NCBI GenBank assembly: GCA_021521415.1
Contig: JAIQDT010014648.1
Coordinates: 57,501 to 121,500 of the forward strand
Length of the DNA: 64,000 bases
Direction of reading: 5' to 3'
Origin: Bidens hawaiensis
Lineage: Eukaryota > Streptophyta > Magnoliopsida > Asterales > Asteraceae
Position 1 is the stretch's first letter. Every line of letters starts with the position of its first letter. Below, piece after piece: positions 9,940-21,962 of this stretch. A model generated the notes under the pieces. That model had not been told where the DNA came from and made no database searches. It saw nothing but the letters and a program-made list of their open reading frames with translations. Both the position numbers and the translations under genes were made by a program.

Positions 9940-12150
9940 TCCCCACACTTATCATTTGCTTTCCCACAATCAAACATTCATGCAACACATACACCTCGAT
10001 CGATGGTTCATCAATTATCAGTATTAATACTAGTGAGGTATAAGGTTATACCCAATTCCGAAGAACTGACACTGTCAAGGTTGATAACCCACCAAACAAT
10101 TTAATGATACGTTTTAAAACTATCAAAACGCCCAATCGAGTGTACTTTATTTCCGGTTAAGGCACACATGTTCATACCTCTCATAATATAATATCTCTCT
10201 ACTCGGTTTAATATCTGGACCAGCAAAAAATATGCTAGTATCTCTCTGCCCTCAATACCAAGTATAAACACAATGTAATAAGCTTGAAAGCAAGTCATAT
10301 CTCTACCCATATAAATGCTTTGACACAAATGCAAATCAAGAGGGCTTAAAGCGGGTTGTAACGGGGCTAAGTGTAAGGGTATGGAAGGGAATTTTTAAAG
10401 TCGCTCAAACGATCCGATCCGGCTTATTACAAAACAACTAAATAAATAATGACATAAACAACAGATTTCATCACTAACTTTTTGTTTTTTTTATTTATTT
10501 ATATCTATTTTTTTTTCTTTTTTCAAACTCATAATACTTGAACATTGCAACTTTACCACAATTTGTTTTATTTTTTTAAGCATAATAAACATAATGCTTA
10601 ATACATCCTATTGATACATACTAAAACAATTACAAAGAAACTTATTAAGTCGAATGGTCTCGCAATATAACACCGGGATTGATTGAATGAAAGAATAGGT
10701 CCAACAATGTTTTCTATGGGAACCAACCCTCTGCCCCTCTCATTATCCACGCTCATATATATAACGTATGAGGCCCAACCCCCAATACCCACACTCGCAC
10801 TCATCCAGACGAGGCTTAACCTAATTGCCTCTATCACTTTTGCATTCATGCCAAGCTAAGATCTCGAAATGCATGAGACAACCAAGTTCAAGATATTATG
10901 GGCATACTGGTTACTCTCTATAATAGCACTCAAATGACATGTGTATATCGTGTATGCGGCCCGGGATGACACGAGAGCTCGTACTTGGTACGCCGTGGTT
11001 GGCTCCCATTGTTTTGATGGCGTTACATTGTGAAATACTGTGTTGGTGGAACGTTGGGTCTTTTCCACAAATAGATAAACGGTGTACACTAATTCTCATT
11101 TTAATGAAGCACGACACAAACATGGTGATGTGCTTCAAGACCGAGGCGAACGTGGGTCGTGCGCCGTGACATATTACTATTGCGCTACATCGTTGGTGGC
11201 CTGACATGAGCAATTTTGAGTCACCCAACAGTTAACGTAGAAGGTAATCACCAGCCAGTTAAGTCCAGATGTACGATGACAGCTACAATCGTTTGCCTTA
11301 GGTAGTTAACTTGCACGGTGGTAATAAAGTCATCTGTCTGACTTGGTTCAGGTGTGCGACGACGAAAAATTCTCCACCGAATGAAATCCAAGTGCGTGGC
11401 GGTGATGTTGCCATCAAATAGTATACGCAGCAACCCTGAAACCATCTTCCAACTTGAGTGTGGTGCTTTGCTATAGTGTGGAAAATAAAGTTTGTACGCA
11501 ACGCCCGTTTTACACCGTGGGTGTCTCCCGTCAGCTGTTTCGACATAATGGACCGCGCGCACGTGGAGTTTTTTTAGTCAATTGGGCATTTAGGCAAGGA
11601 TTGGGTGCCTTAACGGTGACTTGCCAGACTTGTCGGTGCAAAATTATCCGCATGTGATGGCAGCTTCCGATTTACAGATCGGAGAAATACGGAATTCCGT
11701 GGTTTTCAGAATTTATTGGGAGGGTGGCTTCTCAGTTTCCCTGTCTTCTATTGATAGCCAATAAGCTCTGCACCCAACTCTTTTCTTCTAGAATTCCGTT
11801 GAATGCTCCCTCTTAAAGATTTAGATATGTTGTAAGTGGACCCAAAAATCATGTACGGATTATAAAAAAAACTCAGATCTAAAGGAAAAAAGGCAGATCT
11901 AGTTGTTAAGGGGAGAAATCGAATGGTGGTTTTTGTCGGTCCCACGGATGGCGTCAATGAAAAGACATGGATTCAACCTTGGGTCGGGTCGAATGGATGT
12001 TCTCCGTTCTTCAAGATGAACGAACCCACACCTCGATCTTCTTCTCCGGTTTGCTCGAGATCTGTCATGGAAGAGTGGGGAGTGGAGCTTACTGGCAAGA
12101 GTTTTCTCTTATTTGACACAAAAATATGGAGGCCTAAAGTCCTTTAAATG
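9940..12150. other. Retrotransposon 3' region, then unassigned sequence
   Basis: The part next to 9940 should be the 3' untranslated end of the minus-strand Athila-type element. From about 10600 to 11700 base composition is more balanced, and overlapping open frames of 70-105 codons exist on both strands; none shows a domain I recognise, and they contradict each other. I call no gene. Around 11990-12130 sequence resembles coding DNA but is interrupted. Confidence 0.35.
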
Positions 12151-13617
12151 ATAGGTGAAGAGCCCTTATATAGGAAGCTCAATGACCACCATCATGAAAC
12201 CCTAACCTTAGTTGGCCAAGCCTGGTTAGGGGTTACCTCCACAACCCCCTGGCCCATTGGGTCATGGTTAATAAACAATAATAATGTAACGAATATAATA
12301 CGTAATGTAATAAGTAAAGGTCGTACCAGGGATTTAGAACCCTACCTCCACAAAGCCTATTTCATATTTTATCTTTTTAGTAATTATTTTCCAAAATAGG
12401 ATTTAGAATTTTAGATAGTGAACATATCGTTAAATAGAATTCATCAAGATGATTATTCGCTTTCATGAGATTTAAAAACCGTGAAATAAGACATGCTAGT
12501 ATGCTACTTAACAATTTAAAGGAGCCATACTCGAAATTGACTATGACTTGTATATAGACCTCAAAACATAGTTAAATCATGTTAAAAGTACAAAATGTCA
12601 CTAAAACGTAGATTAAACTTGTTTACAACTACATTGCATACAACTCAATATATTTTTACTGAGATCTTAAAGATAAATAAAAACAATGTAGTTCCTTGTA
12701 TCCATCCCAATAAGCAAAAATTTTAGACTCAACGATAAATGTATAGAAAATGAAGTGACTTGATGAGGATCATGACTATGATGCAAAGTTTAAATATGGT
12801 TCATATTTTGTAACTAAAACATAGTTAACTTTTTTTCAAAAATGAAATTAAAATGACCCACGATGTAAAGTTTGGTAGTTAAAGGAGATTGTGGTCGCGT
12901 TTTCAAAACAAAGGGACCATTGCAAGATATGTAATTATGGAATATAATCAACAAACGATAGCATTGATAGTTATCGATTTCGGCTAGATAATGCAACATT
13001 TGTTTTAGTACTATACTTTACTTATGAAACACTTTTGATTGTGTTGAAAATATATATTATACATTTTTTTTTCAATTTTTTAATTTCTTTATTAATAGTG
13101 CACCATTTTTGTAAACCACTTTATAAAAATTTGAATGTAACTAAACTTACCATCCAAATGTACAAGTAGTTAACTATCGGAATATATTTCAAGCTAATTA
13201 ATTTTGTGTTCTTTCTTGAGCTTAAAATTGTTACTATAGATATTGTGAGGGTCCTTTTTGTTATTGTTGTATCGTCAAGGGCGTAATCTGTAATATTTAG
13301 CTATCATGTTCATACCTAATCGATAGGATGAATGAGAGCGGGTATCGATTGATTTGAGTAAAACTCTATTCTCTGCTAATTCAAATATGATGATTGCTGC
13401 TCTATTAGTCTCAAATTATCATATAAAATGGAAATCATGGAAAAAGGTTTTCTAATTGGCGCGTTTTCTTGGTGGAAATCACTCGTATTGATCACCTTTA
13501 ATACCAATACTCGAATAGTGTAATTATTATTTCTAAAATACTCCATTACGAACCACTTTAATTCTAATTTGGATCCACCCGTAAAGTTAGCAATGGCTAA
13601 TTATTATATTATCAAAG
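12151..13617. other. AT-rich, no gene seen
   Basis: Stops are frequent in all frames and there are no structured repeats beyond homopolymer runs. I see nothing to annotate until the SINE at 13632. Confidence 0.5.
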
Positions 13618-13631
13618 ATACTTTATTTCTT

Positions 13632-13869
13632 TTTTTTTTTTGAATGGCAAATTTGGATCACTCACGGACCACTGGAGTATCATCATGTCACCAGCAGAAC
13701 CATGCGATCATATCCATCTCCACTAGGCAATAATGCCCAACCACCAATTCAGGAGGAAACCCAATAAATCTTGAGAAAACCCTCTTATGGGATTCGAACC
13801 CAGGACCTTATGATCCCTAAACCTTATCTAACCACCAAGATGTCACTAGGCTATAAAGCCATGGACAAT
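13632..13869 (-). mobile_element. tRNA-derived SINE with 14-bp target duplications
   Basis: The element reads on the minus strand. It has an RNA polymerase III A-box-like start (TAGCCTAGTGAC) and a perfect B box (GGTTCGAATCC, 13800-13790), and it ends in a poly(A) tract (the T run at 13631-13641). It is flanked by perfect 14-bp direct repeats ATACTTTATTTCTT at 13618-13631 and 13870-13883. This is what a SINE copied in by LINE machinery looks like. Length is about 238 bp. Confidence 0.9.
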
Positions 13870-14412
13870 ATACTTTATTTCTTGTTTGAATGTTTTGTTA
13901 CTTAATTCTAGTAATAAACTATTATTTGTCACGCTTTTAAAGACCATGTAACTTTTGAATACAAATATAAAACCATCTGTTCTTATAACATAAAAAAAAT
14001 AAAGTTGATTCTTCAATAAATTCATATGTTCTGGTCCTAAATTGTCAAATATAACCATTCTATATTTATGTACTATTTCTTAGTTTAAAATTGCTGATTG
14101 AAAAACACAATACTAAATTAGTAATCAATTATAGTCCCAAAATAACACTTTATGATTCCTAAATGTTCGTTACTAACTATTTAGTACCTTTTTTATTTAA
14201 CATGTGTATTACATGGCCGATTTTCTAGCCATAGTACATAAATATAGAATGGTGAGCTATCTTGCTAGTTCTATAACATATTTATCGTTTTATTTGCATT
14301 AATTAATCACAGAAAGTATACATTACAAATACTAAATAAAATGAAAAATTCAAACAATCCAATTTATGTAACAAAACCACTCCTATTATACACATCAAAT
14401 CTTTCTATACCT

Positions 14413-16449
14413 TCAATCCTCATCTTCAATATCATATATTTGGCTCCTCAAAACATGACCTCCTTTCCTCGAGTGGCGATGATGCCGCCTACCAAAATCC
14501 GGCCGCCCCGTCTCTTTAAACCGCTGCCTAAGCACCGGATCAATCACACATTCCGGTGGTGGAATAGGGTACCTCAAAGTATCATAACAATAAGAATAAT
14601 ACATGTACTTTTCTCTAAACCTTTTCATCGCGGTCTTTTGTTTTCGTGTAATGTTATTGTATCGAATGGTTTCGAGTTGTTTGTCCATTTGCGTGCAACT
14701 TTCGGTTGAAAGATCTTGAATCGGGTTTGAAATGCAACCGTAGAGGACGAGGTCAGTCATCTCGGTGATGAAAGGGGCATATTTGTAATTTACCTTATAT
14801 TTGCCACCATTTGTGGCCCAAGTTGAAGCATCCCATAATGCCATAGGTTTTGAAGGAAAATCGCTACCCATTTCAGGGCTTCGTAATATCTCTCTTATTG
14901 GAACCTCATCTATATAGAATCTGTAGTTAAAATAATATAATGTAACATTGCAAACAATTGTTTTAATGTAAAGAAAGATATAAAATTACATCTTCAATGT
15001 TTTTATCAAATTTATTTAACTTCAAATAATGTAATATTTATATTTAATTTAGTTACAAAATAATATTCTAAAGAAATATGTAACATGACTTGGTGTTCAC
15101 AAAAATAATAATATTTAAAAAATTCAAACCACTTTACGTGTAAATACTACATACATGATACATGAACATCATCAAAACTAGATAAACCTTTATTATAGAT
15201 GTCTTTTCTTTATGACTCACTTTCTTCAAGTCCACGTTACAAATGTTATTGTATTATTATATAATTATTAAATGTTTTCTTTATGCAATATCATTTAATT
15301 TAGAAGATAAACAGGCTATTATTCAATTACATGAGTGTCTTGTATCATGATTATATTTATAAATACAAAATTTATGTGATTTCATAATTCTCTTTTTGAA
15401 CTTGATTATCTATTTGTGATTTTTAACACAAATCTCTATGTATAAACATAACATGTGGTTAATGAGACTTATCATATTTAAAAAGTATAAGATGATTAAG
15501 AAGGGAAAGAAGATATACATGATTTTGGAAGATGTCCATAGAATTGTATAACGATGGTAAGCTTTGGAGGGATCAAACCACAAGGTGTATCTTTCTTCTC
15601 TCCCTCTATTTGTACTTCCATTGCCGTATAAATTTGTTTGAAACCTCCATGGCTTCCCTTTAATATTCCCTAAGAACTCAAAGTCCAACTCATCATGCGT
15701 CTTCTCGAACACATCACCATTTGAAGTCTGCATGTATACCAAATAAATCATTTTAATAATTCAAACTATTAGCCATTAACAGATAACTTCATACTGAATA
15801 CTAATAATATAACCAATTCCACTCATAACTTTCATTTCATTACAAAAACAATTATCTCTAATTTTAACATAAATGAAAGTTGGGACAAACGGAGTATACT
15901 TCTATGTTAATATGAAACTTTAACAACAAAAATGAAAGGAAAACGTGTCACTATTCAAATTGTCAGTATAAATTATTATCGATGAATATATATAAAGGGT
16001 GAGTTACATACATAAAATGCTACGACGACTCCGGCGGTGTACTCAGACGGTAGCTTGATTCGAGCACTATATAATCCATGCTTGTACATGTTTGAAGATC
16101 TAAATCCAGCTCCTGAAATTGTTTTTTAAAAATCATTGTCAACCACCAAAACATCTTTTCTAGTTTACAAATATATATAATGTATATATATAAATATAAA
16201 GAATTAGAGAGAGAGAGTATGGATGCCTGTGTATTGATTAAGGTGGAGATGGACGGTGTTATCATCATCAGAGCGGAGGAGATTGGTGTTGCCACCAAAG
16301 AGCTGAGTGAAGCCTTTCTGGAAGGATATTATACGCGGTGGGGATGCCGCAGCGCCACCGGAAAGGAGCTGAAGTTGTAGGAGAAGGGATATATAGACGG
16401 TGGTTTTAAAGAGAGAATTGATGAACTGGTAGTTCATTTTCAAGTTCAA
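14413..16449 (-). CDS. XTH: Xyloglucan endotransglucosylase/hydrolase, XTH30-like (4 exons)
   Basis: XTH enzymes (glycoside hydrolase family 16) cut xyloglucan and rejoin or hydrolyse it in the cell wall. Proposed exons on the minus strand are 16449-16227, 16112-16012, 15727-15519 and 14920-14413, giving 346 residues, close to group III XTHs. There is a hydrophobic secretion signal (about residues 10-35). The catalytic motif HDELDFEFLGN lies at residues 119-129 with E121, D123 and E125, and the usual N-glycosylation site is N144-G-S. The XET C-terminal region has YSYCYDTLRYP and PPPECV. Introns 2 and 3 have GT-AG ends; intron 1 would start with GC (CACAG|GCATCC), a rare donor. The conserved KPMALYxxIWDAS block reads KPMALWDAS (from residue 202), an in-frame loss of four residues. 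The ATG could instead be the second one at 16437. Family assignment is secure; full activity is not. Confidence 0.9.
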
Positions 16450-16481
16450 GTAGTGTTATGTGTTTGTCTTTGTTCTGTGTC

Positions 16482-16489
16482 TATTTATA
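16482..16489 (-). promoter_or_regulatory. TATA box of the XTH gene
   Basis: TATAAATA on the minus strand, 33 bases above the first ATG at 16449. Transcription about 30 bases below it would leave a very short 5' leader, which makes use of the second in-frame ATG at 16437 worth considering. Confidence 0.5.
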
Positions 16490-16499
16490 CGGAAGTGAC

Positions 16500-18115
16500 A
16501 AAGATGCTTTTGGAACATAATTTATTGGTTCTAAATATTGTATGACAAATCAAGGTTATATAATAATACATTAGAAATAATTTATAACAAATCAGATTAG
16601 GTATAACGGGTATAAAACTCAATTAATATTATTAGATTAGGAGTTAGGACACACCTAAGTATTAGCATAGTTAATAATTAAACTTATATAGCCTCTCCGA
16701 AATAATCAAGAATCTTTAGTGTGTTTGGTTAACAATTTCCTTTGTTTCTAGTTACGCTTAGCAGATTTTAATTATAGACTTTTTTTTAATAGTGTAACTT
16801 TTCAGAAGTGTCTAAAGTTATAACTTATAAAAGTTAATTCTGATGTTGATACTTTGTTCTAACCAAATTTGAATTAACTTGTGTCGGTGGTATCTCGGTG
16901 ATGGTTCTTTTAGTTATAGTGTAAGTCGTTGATCTGTCGGTAATTAACAAAGGATTACAGATGAATATTTTTTTTTATTTTTGTTTGTTTTAGTTGTATT
17001 CTTTGTTTATCCATTAGTAACTACAAAATGGATCAAGCATGTTAGTAAAACATCGTTGGTTATTACTTGTTTTCTAGTGGTGTGTATTGATACAAACATT
17101 TGTTGGCGAATGAACTTATGCATTTTTGTCAATTAATCTGAAATTGAATTTCAAAAAGGAGAATTCATTTTTTTACCTATGACGTTGCACCAATCGTTCG
17201 TGTAGCTTTAAGACCCGTTTTCGATACATTTGTTGGACCTTGCTAAGGCTAGGGGTAGGATACCCTCTTCTATCATTTTCCACATCTTCTTGTTGCTTCT
17301 TCAAATCGACACCACCACCCCTCTACCTCCATCAAAATCTTTTCTCTCACCTCACTCACTCTTTCACTACCACATCACCCATCTCACACCATCTCCCCGT
17401 CTCATGTCACGTACGCAGCCCTTGGCCTAATAGTCGATTGGCCAATTAAATCATATAAAAGAATATTACGTTGAGCAAGTTGTGGTTAAAAGTATATTAG
17501 TATTTATGTTTAAACGTAAAACGTAATTTATGAATTTAAGGTAAAAGTAAACATAAGTATTCATTCGATCATAGGGTTCACAGCTTTCCAAACACACCTT
17601 TGTAAGGTATATTAGCGTTCTACGCAAAGGGATTTTAACATTTTATTCCGTCGCGTCACATTTTTGACCTTGGAATTCTACGTTTTAAATTACTAAAATA
17701 CCCCCTAGCTAGTCTCGGTGTTTCTCTCCCCAACCAAACATTGCGCATATTTCACCGGCCACCATATAAAAATATATCTTTTGTGGTTTACATCTCACAT
17801 GATTTATAGGCCACCAAAATACTTATATGTGACTCTAAAATAATATATTCCCATATACCTATCGTTGACAAAATATACATGAGCATTCACATATCAGTCC
17901 GTCAAACTAAGTGAGTGGAGATTTTATAACATAGGAAGTGGTTTAAATTGTTATAAATGAAAATAAATGATTTTTCTGTATATTTGAAAAGTTCATGTAA
18001 CACTATATAAACTCTTTAATATATTTTAAAAATGGTTGTGAATAAATGAAAAGGAACACGTAATGGTAAAAGTATAAAAAATAATATTCAATTGAGAATG
18101 ATAGAGAAAATATAA
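16500..18115. other. Intergenic, no gene seen
   Basis: Upstream region of the XTH gene. AT-rich. A C-rich stretch at 17260-17430 gives short overlapping open frames on the plus strand that look like chance. No repeats with clear ends were found. Confidence 0.5.
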
Positions 18116-18124
18116 TGTATTTTT

Positions 18125-19420
18125 GAAAAAATTACAAATTTTGTCCTTTTGAATTACATAGATTATAGAATAGATCATTTTTCAAAAATAGTTTCACTAT
18201 TTGTCCTTTATTTGGATGTTTGCCATGGTTTTTGTACTTTAAGCTAACTCACGTTAAGTTATCTCGTTAAACAGACCCATATGCATAAAACATGATGGGT
18301 ATAATTGTCTTTTCCCTTGCCCGTTCTCTTTCATCCTCCTTTTCACCTATTGAACTTCACACTCTTAGAAATAATTTAACACGTCTCCCCAACAAAATCA
18401 CAAATCTTGAAACCCAAATGCAAACTCAACAATAATCAAATCAAACTCAAACCCACTTCCAAAATCAAACCGCAAATGTCTTCCTGTTCTTTAGAGAATC
18501 AAAACCCCAACAATTCTTTCACAATTGAACTGGTCAACTCTCTGGTCAAAAAACAAGAAAACCCTAGATCACGTCGTCTTCTCCGCCATCCGCCGCCGTT
18601 CCTTCTACGGGAAACCACCACCGGCCCCACAAAGCCCATCATCACCACCACCGCCATCGCCGTTCCTTAATCGAGTTTCTATAAGCTAGTAGCCTCCACC
18701 TTCGTAATTTCGCTACGCAAATCGGTGTTAGATCTGGAGAAATCGGTGTCGCCAATTGGCTCCACCACCTGAATGACGTCTCCAGAACGAATTTGTACCT
18801 TACCAGATCTTAGCCACGGCGACCGTTTACTCGGTCGATTCATGCCAATTATCTTGATGTTTGCATATATGTTACCAATGGCTATATTGGTGGCTGTTAG
18901 TGGCGTGTAGTGGTGATGGTTTGGTGGTGGCTTAGGGTTAAATGGTGAAAGAAGAAGGGGGTTTTAACTCTTAATGAAAGATAAAAGACCGTGGTTGATG
19001 TGGTGGTGGTGGTGGTGGTGGTGGTGGTGTAAGCGGCGGTTGCTGGTGGTGGCAATGGTGGTCGGAGTGATGGTGGTGTGGAGTTACGGTTGAAGATTGT
19101 ATTATTGGAGTGATGGTGGTGGTATTGGGATTGTATATTGTCTATTGAAGATGATGAGATGGGACCAAAATCTCTAAAATTGATTTCACTTTTTATTAAT
19201 AATAATTATAATAAAATAATAACAATGGTTGGAAATTACCTTTTTGCCCTTACATGTTTGGCACATGCCAAGACTTAACTGGATCATTGGAAGGTTGTTA
19301 GTGTAAAGGACAAAAATCAAATGAAACATGCAAATAAAGGATAAAGAGTTAAACTCATTTTAAAAAAGGACCCATTCTATAATTTCATATATTCAAAATG
19401 ACAAAATTTGTAATTTTTTC
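18125..19420. mobile_element. Mutator-like element with long inverted ends
   Basis: The ends are inverted copies: the left begins GAAAAAATTACAAATTTTGTC at 18125 (first 20 bases match the right end) and the inverted similarity continues, with gaps, for roughly 150-180 bp at each side. Flanks TGTATTTTT (18116-18124) and TGCTTTTTT (19421-19429) agree at 7 of 9 positions, the 9-bp duplication size of Mutator elements. The interior (about 18400-19130) is richer in G+C, contains an open frame at 18407-18670 and a (TGG)n run near 19000, and looks like captured gene-type sequence (Pack-MULE style). No transposase is present. Confidence 0.7.
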
Positions 19421-19429
19421 TGCTTTTTT

Positions 19430-20075
19430 AATGTAATTTTAAATTCGAAGATAAGAAAATGATGAGAATAGTCTTGTATTATATCAGCACACAGACACAT
19501 TAAATTTTCAGTTTCATCAAGGGTTTTCCAATGAGAGGTATATAATGCTATTGTTTCTACTTTCTAGTGTTTTAACCAAAATGAGTTGTGAGAGAAAATT
19601 TAGTGTTGTCCTGTTGAAATTTATTACTTGGTAGCTGTCAGAAAACAGTAACGACTTGATTAAAACAAATTATTGACGTACGTATTGAATTGAATATTAT
19701 TAGTTTTAGATTTCGTTGTGGGACGAGTAAGTTACGAGCGAAAGGTAACTACAAAAATATCTCGTTGAGCTAGGCCTAGTGTTACACTTACATTTGAATG
19801 ATAGTTTGTATCGTAACTAATTGACTATCATGGAATGTACATGATTGTAATTTCCTTGTTAGCTACACAAAGAATTTAGAACTCTTGCTTTAAATTTATT
19901 TTGTAAATGTCACACAAATTGCACAAACTATGCGACGTTTTTCATTAACAAGAAAAAAATCTGGAAACAAGACTGAACACAAAATAGCAAACTTAAACCG
20001 TACTTACCCCTAGCTAATTAAGGAGTTTATTCAACGGACCCTAATACAAAACAAAGTCAAATTCAAATACTCAAA
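19430..20075. other. Intergenic, downstream flank of the peptide gene
   Basis: AT-rich sequence without gene or repeat ends. The part next to 20075 should hold the 3' untranslated region of the minus-strand peptide gene. Confidence 0.4.
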
Positions 20076-20279
20076 CTAAAATAACCCACGAAACAGATCA
20101 ATACCATCACCCCATGGCCAAACATGTCCGTTTTTGAGGCCGTCCATGTAACACCCATAGTAGTTGGAAACGCCGTCACATAAATTCCCATGGTTGTCCT
20201 CTATGGTTCTGATGGCAGAGACCACCGAAAATGCTATGAGGGCTGTGAAGGTGAGTGCAAATAGTGCATTCTTCGCCAT
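20076..20279 (-). CDS. Small secreted peptide, 67 residues, unknown family
   Basis: A single-exon frame from ATG at 20279 to a stop at 20076. Residues 1-22 (MAKNALFALTFTALIAFSVVSA) form a textbook secretion signal: a lysine near the start, a hydrophobic core, and small residues before a likely cut after A22 (a few residues are hydrophilic only after that). The mature part has about 45 residues, two cysteines (C34 and C43, one possible disulfide), an acidic patch, and a tryptophan/glycine-rich end (VWPWGDGIDLFRGLF). I do not recognise the family. A TATA box stands 39 bases above the ATG, and the upstream region has a duplicated module with a G-box. Short length means chance cannot be fully excluded, but the signal peptide plus promoter layout argue for a real gene. 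Where it acts is presumably outside the cell; its role is unknown. Confidence 0.65.
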   Translation of the reverse strand: MAKNALFALTFTALIAFSVVSAIRTIEDNHGNLCDGVSNYYGCYMDGLKNGHVWPWGDGIDLFRGLF

Positions 20280-20317
20280 TGTTGTAAGTGTTAATTGATG
20301 GTGGCCGGTTCGGTTGA

Positions 20318-20516
20318 TTTATACTACAATAAGTGGAATTGCATGCGTGGCACGTGGAGAAGAAGCAGGCTGATGGTTACTATATATCGGGGTTTACCTT
20401 TTTTACACTAATTCCATTGGCGTTGCCATCCGGCCCCGGAGACTTAATATGCAGTTTTGTTTTTGTAATACAATTAGTGGATTGCATGGGAAGCACGTGG
20501 AGAAGATACATGCACT
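20318..20516 (-). promoter_or_regulatory. Promoter of the peptide gene: TATA box and duplicated G-box module
   Basis: TATAAA on the minus strand at 20323-20318. Upstream, a module of about 45 bp (caattagtgg-like start, ttgcatg, then gcacgtggagaag) occurs twice, at about 20327-20370 and 20470-20511, and in shortened form near 20622. Each full copy holds CACGTGG, the G-box core bound by plant bZIP and bHLH factors. The duplication suggests regulated expression; which signal is unknown. Confidence 0.55.
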
Positions 20517-20529
20517 TGATAGGTTCTAT

Positions 20530-21487
20530 TACAGGTTGAGAGTTAATTTATTTATATATATATATATATATTAATTTACAACTATTCTTGATAAAAGGTG
20601 TGCTTTATTGTTGTATATAATGCTGGAGAAGATACATGCATTGTGTTGTGTACTTATTCATTTGCTGGAGAAGCGCTAGAACTGACGTGGCTATTTTCTA
20701 TCTGATATTCTGAATTGATGTGATTACCCCTAAATATGCAATGTTTAATGCCTGATGTCTTACTGTTTGCGATGTTTGATTTGGTATTGTTTTGAGGTTG
20801 ATTGTTGTGTTTTGTGCTTGGCTCTATTGTTTCTTCCGGTTACCACTTGCTTTATGGCTGTGATGATGCTCTGCTTTTTGGCGTGGCAACATATGTTGCA
20901 GCCATTGTGCGGACCTGAGCCTCATGTAGGCAGTGAACTTACATTATTTGTGTTTTCATAAAATTACAATATGTTGTCAACGAATTATATAGCACATTGA
21001 ATATTTTGCTAACAATGTGCGGCCGGTGTGGTGCCTTATGTCTATTTTGTGACGTTAGATGCCGTGCACATAAAGTCTTCGTTTGGGTTTAAGAAAGGCT
21101 GTGATGGTTTTATGAGCCTAGGTACGCTGCACATAAGGTGTTTGACGGGATGCTTTGACCATACACCTTTAGGATTTTGGGGTGATGAGGATACCGTGGT
21201 GCTTGAAAACAAGCAACTACAATTGCAGCCATAAATATAATATGATCTGTATGTATGAAAATTGTCATTAAAACTTCATATTAAATATATTTAAATAGCT
21301 AATAATCTTTTTCATCCTTTATTTTCCAACAGGTCTAGTGGCACAAAGTTACATGCTGAGCATTACTTCTAGCTACCAGGTAAACTTTTAGTTCACTCAA
21401 CTCACTATTATTGTCGGCTTACTTACTGTCGAGTAATGATGAATCTGCTTCAGTATGAATTCGAATTTCAATCTAGAGTTGGAAAAG
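20530..21487. other. No gene recognised
   Basis: A (TA)n run at about 20554-20570. Three open frames of 68 codons on the plus strand (20333, 20755, 21028) are cysteine-rich but have no start context or homology I recognise. Possibly part of the Helitron that ends at 23110. Confidence 0.35.
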
Positions 21488-21962
21488 TAGCCTGTAAACA
21501 AACCAAACGTGCAGTGAATAGTTCTGCAGGAAGTTCATTTATGTTCTTTTATTTAATAAACGAATAAACATGAACCAAAAAGTCGTGTTCATTTATGTTT
21601 GTTTACATCCATTTATTATTTTCGTTTATGTTGATTTAAATATTTATAGAGAATAATCATATATAATCTGGATTAGTCATCTACTTGATGGTTTATATTT
21701 GTTCGTTTGTGTTCATATAAGTGTGTTCATTTATGTTTGTTTATCTTTATTCAGTTATGTTCATTTACGTTCGTTTATGTTCGTGAACTGTTCATTTAGA
21801 TTTTAAACAAACGAACATAAACATACATGAGCATGTTCATTTTTCAATAAACGAACATGAACACAATTATTTGTTTGATTAAGTGTTCGTCTTCGTTAAA
21901 AGTTAAATGAACGAACACAAACATGCCCATATTCGTGTTCGTTCGGTTTGTTTACAGAACTA
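21488..21962. mobile_element. Non-autonomous hAT-type element rich in TTCGTTTA motifs
   Basis: Ends are inverted: TAGCCTGTAAACAAACC at the left and GGTTTGTTTACAGAACTA at the right. Flanking 8-mers TGGAAAAG and TGAAAAAA agree at 6 of 8 positions, an aged target duplication. The interior is built of repeated cgttcatttatgtt and its complement aacataaacgaac, so the element can fold on itself. No coding capacity. Confidence 0.7.

Noticed and set aside
10911..11562. Overlapping open frames of 76-105 codons on both strands
   Set aside because: They conflict with one another and show no recognisable motif or promoter.
17230..17449. Two overlapping frames rich in Leu, Pro and Ser
   Set aside because: They come from a C-rich, TC-repeat stretch; neither has a credible start context or homologue known to me.
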